Assembly: GCF_963966145.1 (NCBI RefSeq)
Contig: NC_091053.1
Coordinates: 16,182,001 to 16,246,000 of the forward strand
Source of the DNA: Tenebrio molitor
Lineage: Eukaryota > Arthropoda > Insecta > Coleoptera > Tenebrionidae
Length of the DNA: 64,000 bases
Direction of reading: 5' to 3'
Position 1 is the stretch's first letter. The number at the start of each line of letters is the position of its first letter. The notes beneath the pieces are model-generated. The model did no database searches and was not told the DNA's origin. It saw nothing but the letters and a program-made list of their open reading frames with translations. The position numbers and the translations under genes are program-made. Shown one piece after another: positions 47,601 through 59,600 of the stretch.

Positions 47601-50600
47601 GCAAAATCCAAGACGTAGGTGTTTCGACAAGGTGGAAAAAATAATTGTGTGCTCTATGTCATTCTGGAAGGTTGTCTAGCAGTAAAATCTAGAATACAAA
47701 AAAAAAACCAAATTGAACAAGGGGGTGAAGGACCAGGACTGATTACTGTATGAACCATGCGTCTATCCGAAGCAAAATACGAATGAAAAACTGCTTTCTC
47801 GTCTATGGGAAACAGTGCCTAGAAAAATTCTGCTTGCTCTAACTACTCTTGCCCAAAACTATGCTATCTATGTATTAAAAAAAAAGGTGCAACACGACGT
47901 AATATGAAATATCTACGAAAACTACTCGATACAATATGGAGGTCGGTGGAATACCTAAAAAGTGTAATAAAATGTTGGCAAAAATGGTGATTGTCAACGT
48001 TACCTTGATGCCGAAAGCGATGAGCTTGAGAACGGTCTCACAAAGGAAGAGGAAGGTAAATAGAATATTCATTGCTGCCAGGATGTCGGACAACAAGGGC
48101 GGTGACTCGTGGTACTACAACAACTTACATAATGTAGCAACTACTCTACAAGCGAGACGCCTACCTGTCTCGCAGGTCAAAAAGTCGGCAGGGCCAGTGT
48201 TTTACGTATTAGGTACTATTTTGTCCGCATCTTCTACAAAACAATTTTATGATCGAGATTCGCTCGCTCTTCCAAATCTTCGTTCTTGTGGTGTAGTGTG
48301 TATCTCAGTGTGACCATCATGCATTGCAGCTACCCAACAGCCGTGCAGACATACAGCAAGCACAGTGAACGTGTAGCAGAAAGGGGAGGATGGAAGGGGA
48401 GTCGGTTTGATCTCTGTCGCGACTCAAATAAACAAAGAGAAAGGGAGGTGTCCTGCTTCGGACAGGTTTTAGTCTACGCTTCTTACCCGAACGCCGAAGG
48501 CAAGGATCTTGAGGATGCACTCCACTGTGAACATGCCCGTAAAGCCCCAGTTGAGGTACTTAAGCGTTTTGGTGTAGATATCGCTTTGCTTGTCAAACTG
48601 TCAAAACACACACAACACGTGGCCAGACTTTCCAATACACTTTTCTACAGCTATTTTTCTTATCTAATTTCAGGTGGTCCGGGAAGTTTTACCTGACGAT
48701 TGCCAGTTCTCGCTTCAAGAATCGAGACTCGCGGTAAAACTTCCCAATTCACCGTTATCGCTAATCGAGGGAATTTCTGCTAGAGGTGGGTTCGTTTGTA
48801 ACATTCGAAAAATCGATTTTCGATGTCGGTATAACAGATCTCTGTATTCTACGGTTTTGACAAAAATCCAATTTGCATCTTTTCGAACGGATTTCAAAGT
48901 GATTCGTTCAGATCAATCAAATTTTGGAATTTGTTCCGTCAAACAACAATCTCAAATTTTTACTAACAAAATCGTTTCCCGATAAACAGGTGCATGTACA
49001 GTGGGGAGCACGGAATTTCGCACGCCAATTTGTACGTCATTAAAAAAAACTATCTAGTCTAAGCTTTATTGTCATTATAATCAATAATGAGGTGGGATAC
49101 GCATGATATATGTGATCATGACTGATGTTTCACCTAAACTGTCACGAAACTGCCGCCAGTAGGTATCTCATTTTAATAAAATTAAGTCAGTGAAATGTCC
49201 AATGTGTGCGAAATTCCGTGCTCGCCACTGTACTGTACAGTGAGGATCAAACATTCCACATAATTTCAAATGTCAAAATAGATGTGTATTTTGAGAGGCA
49301 AGTTTTCAAACAGGAGTTTTTTTGACATTTCTTATCAGAGAAAATTATTCTTTTTCAAGTTTAAATATAAAAAGCAAAGACAAACAAACATTTCCAGAGT
49401 GGATTTTTTAAAAAGATAATAATTCTTTCCCGGCGCATCCGCCATTTTTGCCATTCAACTGTTTTTTTTTCGCTTCTTGATCTTTATTTTGATTTGGCTC
49501 TTTTTCACTCTATATTTTTCCATTTTTTTTTCTGTTTTGTGTATTTTTTTACTGTGGAACTTTTGAGTCTCACTGTGTGTGAAAACATAGACATCGAACA
49601 CAACGTCAAATATTTACAAACTCAGTCGGACACATCGACGATGATTGGGTGATCAACACTTCACCAAAAATAACACAAGATGTAATAATAATCGTTCGGA
49701 ATGAATGAATTGATTAATTAGAAGAGAGAGAGTGTTATTTTCGGTGGGTTCTCCTCCGACTAAACGACACATCGATAACATAACACACGAATGGGATAGG
49801 TTCAGTTGTGGATAATACTCTATGAGAGAACTACAAGGATTCGTGTTGTACAAGTGCACTGCAGCCAGAGCAATGCAAGACAATCCTTGAATTTGTCTTA
49901 GTCTAGGATCCCAAATACATTCACAATGGTGCCATCTGAATCTTTGTCGCTTGGGTTTCAACAGTTACACACAAATCATGCTTAGGTGTTATGCAATGTT
50001 TCCAAAAGAGTATCTCAGACATGATGATCATGAGAACACAACTTGCAAAAAGTTCCATCATCTAACGTTTACAAAAAAAAAAACTTTAAGCAAGTCTGAG
50101 CGATTTCTAACGATTGTTCGTTTAGAGATTATCCATAACATGACTTACTTCGAAGCAAACAGCAGTCACAGAGCATGCCAGAATGTATTCAGCACGACAC
50201 TAAGAAAGTTACTCTTTACACTATAGTATAGCCAATTGTTCGAGAAACATCGATCTAGATGTACGCTAACTGTCAGTACGGTTAGTCTAATTTCGGTCTA
50301 GTTTCGCATCAGAACTTATCTAACACATCGATTTTACTTAGTAGCGTGTTCTGTTGTCATGTAAGCGATTTGAAAATGAAGACTTTATGAGACACAATGC
50401 GTTTGCTCATCCAGTATGCATTTAAATGTGTGCAGATTGCATAAAATTTGGTGTGTTGTTGTTGTCTTTTGCTAAACCTACACTGCCGACTTTTGTTACA
50501 GGTCTGGACGTTTGCTCGGAAAATATCGACCGATTTTTACTCATTTTCGAGAATCAATCTCGTTTAGCTCCGATCTTTGTGAAAATTTGCAAATGACAAG

Positions 50601-53600
50601 TTGTTGCATGCGCAACTCACGGATCCGCAGAGAATCTTGAGAGAGGATTCATTTTATTACAGAAAAAAATTAAATTGTGATTCGAACATAACCTCACTTT
50701 CGCGGCAACAACAAACAAATTTCTTCTCACCTTGAATTTTGAAATTCGCTATTTATATTTAAATGTTTCGATGTCACAGTTTCTTAATAATCTGGCCCAA
50801 ATTAACAAATCAATCATGATTTAGATTCATTTTAAACAATATTAATAAATACCGGATGATTTCAAATGATTGTGACTTTTTTTCTTAAGTTGGGAACATT
50901 TTTTATAAATTATTTTGGCAAACTTGATACCTTAATCAACACATTGGCGTACGTACGTCATTTTGACATTTTATGTAGTAATAAATTGTGTCAAATAGGC
51001 GAGGACGCCTATGTTTATGTCAACTATCACATTAAAAAGCAGAATAACCAACAATAATATTACCAATCTGTGAAAAAATGTCACAATCATTTAAAATCAT
51101 CCGGTAATTCAAACTTTTAATCAATGTCACCAACCGTGAAGATATAGCACAATTTTAAATTATTTTATTGTTTTCAACTGTCTTAAATTCTCATTTTTCT
51201 CCTTTGTAAACTGCCTCTTAACTGCCCTAAAGCAAAATGAGGAGATAACGAACCGTTGCCCTAGACAACACATTCAACGTTACATTTCTGACAGGTCTTG
51301 AAAACTTGGTCAAAACTGTCAAAAGCAAATGCGAAACCATTTTAAAAAGATTTGGAAGCTTCAGGGACGTCGTTTCAAACCATAAAATTTTGTATGCAAC
51401 TCGTTTCTGGGTAAATTGGGCTTTTCTAATTGCCCTCGAGGCCTTAAAGCCTTTCAGAAACATGATTCGAAAACATTAAAATTAGTTCATAAGTTTATTT
51501 TGCTTTTAGAATTTGATTTTATACCTACTTATTTGCTGCATTTTAAAAAAGTTTTCGTTCTTTTCCTTTATTCTAAAATTTTGAGTTGTAAAAACGGAAA
51601 TTGACAGATAACACAGGCCTGCAAAACAAAACTTTTTAATCGATGTTTTGATTTTGATAACTGATTTTGTATAACACTGGAGCCCTGATTACAAAAATAC
51701 AATTCATTTTTTTGTATCACGTCAGGTTTTTTCACAATTAACAAAAAAAATTAAGCAATTTATTTAGGAAAATAAGATGTTTATAATAATTCTTGGTTAA
51801 TAATCTAACTAATTTTTTTATTCCTTATGAGAATGGCATCTTTAACGCTTTGTGAGGAAACTTCTTTTAATTGATTGCCTGCTGTATATTTTTTTTGGGT
51901 ACATCGCGCTGTAACATCCAGCAAAAGTCTACCATGATTGATACGCTCCATCTTCCTTGATATCACCTCTCCATTTGTTTTATATCTTGGTCAAGACGTT
52001 CCCCTTGTTCCTCGCTGACAGCACCAAGATTTTTAGGAAAAAGATTTAAGTGCGAAAAGAGGAAATTCACTTTCAAACTCATTTTACATCCCAAGATGTG
52101 AAAATTTTTAAACATGATTCTTACAATATTTTCGTAGTCTTCATCTTTGTGATTTCCAAGCAATTTTTCTATGACGTTCTTAAATGCCGTCCAGGCATTC
52201 CTTTCAACAACATTCATAGAATTTTGAAAATCATTACCTTTGTACAAAGATCTTATTTGAGTTCCTAACCTCTTTTCATTTGGCATTGGAGAGATCTGGT
52301 AACTTTGTACATTAATACTTGAAACATTGTCCATTTTTATCAAGAGGCTTTACAAATTGCTTCATCAAACAAAGTTTGATATGCATTGGTGGTACCTAAT
52401 ACTACTTTTTTAGGATACAACTAAATTATTTTTTATTATTGCTTCCCGGTACAAGTCTAGTTCTTAAAGGCCACTTCTTTTGAGTCCAATGCTTGTCTCG
52501 TGCCCGGCAGTCCCACTCGCAAATAAAACAAGGAAATTTCGAATATCCATATTGTTGTCCGATATTACAATATCGAAATTTTGAAATAATTCATTCATTC
52601 TAGGTGAACATTTCAATTTTAAGAAAAAACGATTTGTGAAAAAATTAGACGTGATAGCGCAAAACCAAAATCATTTTCGTAATCAGGGGGTCGAAATTGT
52701 TCAAAAACTGTCAATTTTATGCAAACATCGAAATCAGTGCAGGCTTGTGTAATCTAACAAATACAGTCTGACGCATTTTTCACCAAACAGTGTTGCCGGT
52801 TGTATTTCCAACGTAGAATGCAGTGTTGGTGGAAATTTAGAATTGAGACAGACTTTATTAAGCAAATTTTGCAAATGTAAACAAATAAGAGAGCCAATGT
52901 TGCCAATTGTTATTTCATTATTACACTGCGCCGCAAAATTAGCGCATACTGTGTAAAAACTTTAAAAAAGCCTGTAAATTTAAATTTTAAATGATGCATT
53001 ATGAAAAGTGGTTTTCTAATGAGTATCGGATATAAACTTTAAGATAATGCGAATGAACATTTTTGGTTTCCAAATGGCAGTGAAAAATTTTCTAAAAAGA
53101 AATACGATTAATTTTCTAAATTATGCGTTAATTTTGCGGCGCAGTGTATTTCGTTATTCAACACAATTATTGAAAATGTTTTAAATTAAATAGTTAACAA
53201 TGAATCCTTCGGAAATTTACTTTGGAGGAAGCGAGCTAGTCTCATATTTTGACATAACCTCACATACGTAGAACCTACGACAAGAACATAACCCCACTTT
53301 TGAACAAGGAAATAGAAGACAAATTGCTCACATTGTAATGATTACATTATGTTATTTTTGTACTTCCATTTGAAAATTAAAACATGTTCCTTATTCGTTA
53401 ATAGTTTGGGTCGAATAATAGTATATTAAAGAACGAGTTTTATGAGGGTTGATTTGGCGCACGAGTTCCAGGTGTAGAAAACGACCCGTAGGGGAGTTTT
53501 GTATGGAACGAGTGCGCCAATGCCCTTATAAAACAAGTTTTTTATGTTATTTTTTAGAATTTGCACCCTTGTTTTAATTTTTAAATAAAAAAATTAAATT

Positions 53601-56600
53601 TTCAAATTCTAGGAAATTTTGTATTAATTGCAAATTCAAGGTAACGGATGCAACTACATCTGCAACATATGTTAAAAAGTAGAGTTTGAACATTAATATT
53701 GGAAGTTTTTTGGTGTAAATGACAATAATACACTGAAATATTGATAAAAATTTTCTTAGAGATCTATTAAACTACGAGTGCTTTAAGAGATAGTCATAAA
53801 CGACTCCAAATTGAATACAACAATAGACCTATTAGAGACGCAGATTCTAAAAACAGATTTTTCGTGTCAATGTCAAGAAAGATTGTTTGAATTTTCCATT
53901 AAAGTAAATTATTTTAGGATTCTAAAGTTGATTCAAGTTGCAAAAAAACACTTTACATTTGCACTTTTATGCCATTAGTCATTTGAAATTACTTTAAAAC
54001 TGTACTTATATGGAAAATATTCAGCCCAAACTATGATTTTCTGGTTCCTTTGTACCTTTATTTGGTTCAAAAATTTGAGAAAAACGCTGTTGCAAATGAC
54101 AAGTGGTTTTTTGCAACTTCAGTCAACTATACAGGCTGTCTCAGCTAAGACTTTCGAGCCTAATAACTCAGTTATTTTCCAGCGGATTTTTGTGAAATTT
54201 AAAATGCAGATATTTTAGACGGTGAAGAATAAAATCCCATTAATGCAATCACCCAAGTCTTAAAAACGTAATTTTTACATGCCTTTTTAAAATGTTGAAT
54301 CAATTAAGATTTACATAAAAAATTGATCGTCAATAAAAATGCTGTAAGGAAAAACTCGTCCTTGAAAGACGTCTGGTTTGCAAGAAAAAAGCAAAAAACC
54401 GTGTTAAACGTGGCTGCAAATGCAAAAACGTAGACGCGTATGAAACAAACGCGCAATTTTGCAGAATTTTGGTCATCCCTTTTCGCAGAAGCGCAGATGA
54501 CATATTTGACGTTTATCTTGCTAACCTTACAAACACTTACAAAGTTAAAAACAACATTTGGACGTAATTTATTATACTGGATGCTTTAATTCTTCCATAA
54601 AGGACTAAAACACGATCGGGATATTTTAGCAAGGGAATTTAGTTCACGTACGCTTCCTGTGTCTTCAAATTGACATAAATTGACGACTCTCCTAACCTTA
54701 TATTTTATAAAGCCTACATTTGGATAGTGTTCCACGAGAAAACCAACTGCGTCATTGAAGTTCTTATGACACTCTCCATAGGCAATTTTTTTTCCTTTTT
54801 CAACAATATTGAAATTTCTGCCGCTGTAGTCTATATTTAGAGTATTTTCAATAATTTTCACAATTTGACGTTTCTAATAAAGCGCGCCCAATTTTGACAG
54901 ACTGTAAAGAGTGTACAAAATGTTGCTTGGAAATTAATCACCAATTGTTTCAAAAGGTAACTGCTCAAATACCTTCAAATTTTACATTAAATTTTTAACG
55001 ACAACATTTAATCTTTTCGTTGAATCAGACAAGTGATTTACTTAATTGTTTGTGTAGACCCCTATTTTTTAATGTTTAACAATCCAATAATAATTGTGCA
55101 TAATTTTTGATAAAGGAAACATGTGTTAAAATTACATTTTTTAACTTGAGGTAATTTTATTATTACTAATTGAACCTGCACGGTCTAAAATATCTGCATT
55201 TTAAATTTCATAAAAATCCGTTGGCAAATAATCGAGATATTAGGCTCGAAAGTCTTAGCTGAGACACCCTGTATATTTGACAAATGTATAAGGAAATTAC
55301 AATATTACGGTTTTTACGAGAGTTTTCAAGAAACGATTAGGTAATAATTATTGAATTCATTAAAAGAAAAACTAGGGATTTATTGTTTTACGGTTGCCAA
55401 TACTTTTTTGGGTGATTGTCATTTCAAAAATGTGTTCCTAATTTATTAAAAAATGTAAGTTTCGTTTGTGTTTTGCTGGGCGGTTTATATCGGACAAATT
55501 TCCTTTTTTCGTGGACTACGTTTAAAACATACCCTGACGAGTTCAGAGTAAGTGAGGTTAGATCAACAACCTCCATTATTTAATTTTTTCCATCAAAAAA
55601 ATAGATAATCGGTCGCTTTTCTCTCGCAGATTCGTGCGCCGCATAAAATGTTCAAATTCTTTCAATACCCGTGTCAATATTTTCCGAGCCGACGCTCCGC
55701 CACGAATTCTTCCAGTTTGAAAGACACGGTGAGTCTGCATTGTTTGTAACGGTCGAAATACAAGAGATACATACCTTCATCATCAACAACAACGTATTAA
55801 ATACAATCAGCATCATTATAAAGTACTCGAAAGGTGTGGATACCACGATCCGCCAGATCTTGTACTTGAAGCTGTTCCTCTTGTTCGGCATGTACCTCTC
55901 GAGGGGGCGCGCCTGTATAGTGAAGTCTATACAAGATTTCTGCAACAGAAGGATCATTCGTGCCCTCACACCACCACCCACTCACTTGATTTTTGTCGAT
56001 TTCACCGCTCTGCAATTCCGCTTCACCCTGTTCTTGAAACGTGATGATGATCAAGGCTACGAATATATTTACAAAGAAGAATGGAAACACTACAAAATAT
56101 ACAATGTAGAAAATGGACATTTCTATTCGAAAATTTTGTATGGGGCCTTGATCCTCGTATGTGGCAGACATCGAATGTTGGAGAACCCTTGAAGGGAAAG
56201 ATTTTCAATCGGGGTCGAGACCCACGCAACGGTACTCACTGAGGCCAACCCTCTCCGGTCTGAACGGCGAACAACGTCAACATGGCCATCGCTACGTCAT
56301 CGTAATGGAAACTCTGCAGCTTCCACTCTCGTTTTTCTACTCGAGGCACATCATTGTCTTCATCGAAAATAAAATACTGACCCCTGGAAGCGAAAACCGT
56401 TGAAAATAAGAAGGCTAGGAAGTGGAGGTGGGGGACTTACTGGCACGTGGCTTCTGTAAATTTACTTGCATCAGTACAGTGTCGAAATTTTCCGTTGAAC
56501 AACTGAACGGCGATCACAGCAAATATAAACTGGAATAATATGTACACTATAAGAATGTTTATCACATTTTTTAATGAGTTCACTAGACAGTCGAACACTG

Positions 56601-59600
56601 CTTTTAATTTGGGCACTCGTTTAATTGTTTTTAACGGTCTCAGCACTCGAAGCACCCTCAGCGACTTAATCGTCGACAAATTAGCGCCCGCCTTGTTTTG
56701 GCTGAAACACCAAGAGCGGAATGAGTCTCGGGGGTGGCCCCGAAGAGGACGCTACTTACGCAACGTCGAATCCCATGGACACCAGGGCGCAGATGACGAC
56801 GGCCGCGTCCATGATGTTCCAGAACTCCCTCAGATAGGAGCCCGGGTGGAGTATGATCCCCAGATCGACGATCTTGAGGAGCATCTCGATGGCGAACACT
56901 CCAGTGAAAGCGTAATCTAATCTGTCCAGTATTAAGTTCCAGCCCGAGTCCTCGTTGACGGGGTCTTCGGCCGCCAACGCCATCGAGCTCAGACAGATGA
57001 CGATCATAATAAAAAAATCAAAGTAACGCAAGTTGACGATTCCATGCGCAAATCTTCGAACACTGCAACAGAAGGGTGAGATCGAGCGACAAAGGGCGTG
57101 TCTGGGTGTTACGGATTAGTGGGAGATAATATAAACATGCTAGAGTATGGCAGCATAGGTTTGGGACCGACGATCTCTTCCTCTTCCTCCGAAGGCTTCT
57201 CGTCTTTCTTCTTGCGACTCTTGACCGGACTGGGAGGGCACACCTCGACCCTCGGGTTGGACCCCTCCATCTGGAGCGCCTCCATCTCCTTCTCCAGTTC
57301 GAGCGCTTGCTTCTCCTTGTTCTCCTCCGCTTGCTCTTCTTCGGCAGCCGTGAGTTCTTGGGCGTTGGCTAAGTTGTCGACGGCGATGGCCAAGAACACG
57401 TTGAGCAAAGTGTAGTTACCGAAGAGCATCAGTATGATGAAGTACAAAGAGTAGACCATACCGCCGTTCTCGTGGCCCCCGAGGGCCACGATCCCGTAGT
57501 ACATCACCTCGTTCCAGTCCTCACCGGTCAGAATCTGCAAACGGGAGAGTGAGCTGCGGCGCAGAGCGGCCACCCGACCACCTCACCTGAAATACTGTTA
57601 AGAGTGCGATCGGAAAGGTGTTGAAATTGGTCGGCGGCGTCTCGTTCTCGAAGTTGAACTGTCCGCCGAAGAGCTGCATGCCGAGCAGCGCGAAAATCAG
57701 GATGAACAAGAAGAGGAGGAACAGCAAAGAAATGATGGATCGCATCGAGTTGAGCAGCGAAATGACGAGGTTCCTCAGCGAGGACCAGTACTTGGTCACC
57801 TTGAAGATGCGCAGGAGGCGGAGGGCTCGCAGCACGGACAGTCCGAACGAGCCGCCCTTCACCGCCGACCAAATCACTTCGAAAATGGAACCCGTGATGA
57901 CGACGCAGTCGAAACGGTTGAAGGCTGATTCGAAATAAATCCGCGGGCCTAAGGCGTACATCTTGATGAACATCTCGGACAAGAACAGGCCCAAAAATAC
58001 ATATTCGGCATAATCTGCAACAAACCAAGCAGATTCAATGGGAGCCAGATCCGGCGATCGCGCTCCCACACTTACACAAAAATTTGCTCAACCACTCCGG
58101 TTGGCCGTGGTACTCGACGGCGACGCAGAACGTATTAAAAAAAACTAACACGATGACGGACCAATAGAACCACTGGGTCTTCACCATGTGGCGGATGCCG
58201 AAGCGGAACCGCTTCTCCGCCCTCCAGAACCTGGCACAGCCTCCTTGGCCTTGCGCTCGCGTCTTCATGTACGACGTCCGCCCAAATCCTGTTAACAACA
58301 CTAACTTCAACATGCGACAATGTCGAATTTGGACTATCGATGGTTTATACGTTTTAAAATACGAATCGAGGCGTCTTCTTGTTGCTGTTAAATTCTTTTA
58401 AAGAGTCATTTTAAAACCTACAAACTGTCTAGATCCTACATGATCATGATCGGCTATATCTACAGCGAGTAGCACGAATCAACGGAACTAACTCTAAAAT
58501 TTACATCGCCATTAAAAACTCTAATTCTCTACTGCTCTCATCAAGATTCTTATCCAATCAGCTAAGATACGGCAATGCGGAGGCACTTCAGCCAAAGCTG
58601 ACCTGTGAAGCTTTCTTTGTTGGTAAATACAAGAAATGAGTACCAAACGCAGTTAAACTTTTACTGGCAAGCTACACCTTTTTTGTTTCTTCTGTCTATG
58701 ATACAAAGAAACTGATGCTCTTTTGGTTTTGGGAAGAATGAAAAGAGATGTTTCAAAACGGTGATAAAACTTGTAGTAGGGTTGGAATATATGTCAAGTT
58801 GGCAACCCTAGGATAAGAAGGTTAGGTTGGCAACGGAGGTTGGTAGTGTATCGTATCAAGGTCAACTGGAAGTTGTAGTAAAGTAAAAGTTTAACTGTTA
58901 GTTGAGAAAATTCTAACCTATCGTCTCCTTTTAACAGAATCCTGAATCACTTTAATATCTATCTAGAGTCGAATTTGGAAAACGTGAAACGTTACTAGTG
59001 CAAATTTATCAATTTCTCTTTATATATCAAGAAAAATCTGTGTCTGAGTAGATAAAATGGAATGAAATGAATTTAATGGTTGAAGAATGAAAAGGAGCAA
59101 CACAGGTCTAAAGATTTAGAAGGAGAGGTAAACACTGTCGTTTTTTCGATGCAGAAAGACTGTCATAGAAAAAGTTTCGAGTGATCGATGTTTACCCCTC
59201 AAGAGTAAGAAAACCCGCAGTATAAGCACTACAGAGATTTTAAATATGTCAGCTAAACAAATCAATTCTAATGGTTTCACTTTGCACAATATTTTCCATC
59301 AGTTTGGCATACCTTTTATCTTTGTCTTAGACTCTGTAAGAAATACTGTGGATTAAAACAGAATATCAGTACAAGTATGTAAATTGAAAAAATCGGTGAA
59401 AAATGGGTGATGTAATAAATGTCTCTTTGTCCAGATCGTCTCAATATTAATAGAGTGATCGAAAAAATTACCATGCACAAGATTTTCTATCGATAACAAG
59501 AGAAAAATCTAACCCAGTCTTTTCCTAACGATATTGTCTCTTCTATGATTGAACAGTTCCAAAATCAGTGCACTGACAACTATCAGAATGTCTCTCTTAC

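Larger units (their letters stand above)
48598..55774 (-). other. Long cac intron before the IVS2 exons
   Basis: 7.2 kb without a recognised constitutive exon. It holds TIR elements (48999-49230, 50852-51104, 52924-53146, 53936-54128, 54132-55271), a decayed TE-type ORF (51820-52600), a dispersed repeat (53413-53865) and a hairpin at 48681-48745. The remaining parts (for example 49240-50850) show nothing assignable. Confidence 0.7.

Noticed and set aside
48286..48696. 136-codon plus-strand frame
   Set aside because: Antisense to the alternative IVS2 exon, which has splice sites, correct phase and clear channel homology on the minus strand.
55652..55774. Possible domain IV S2 sequence directly after the IVS1 exon
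   Set aside because: The read-through of the donor gives no S2-like helix. The real S2 exons are 7 kb away at 48487-48597 and 48004-48114.
55671..56192. 173-codon plus-strand frame
   Set aside because: Antisense to the cac IVS1 and IIIS6 exons.
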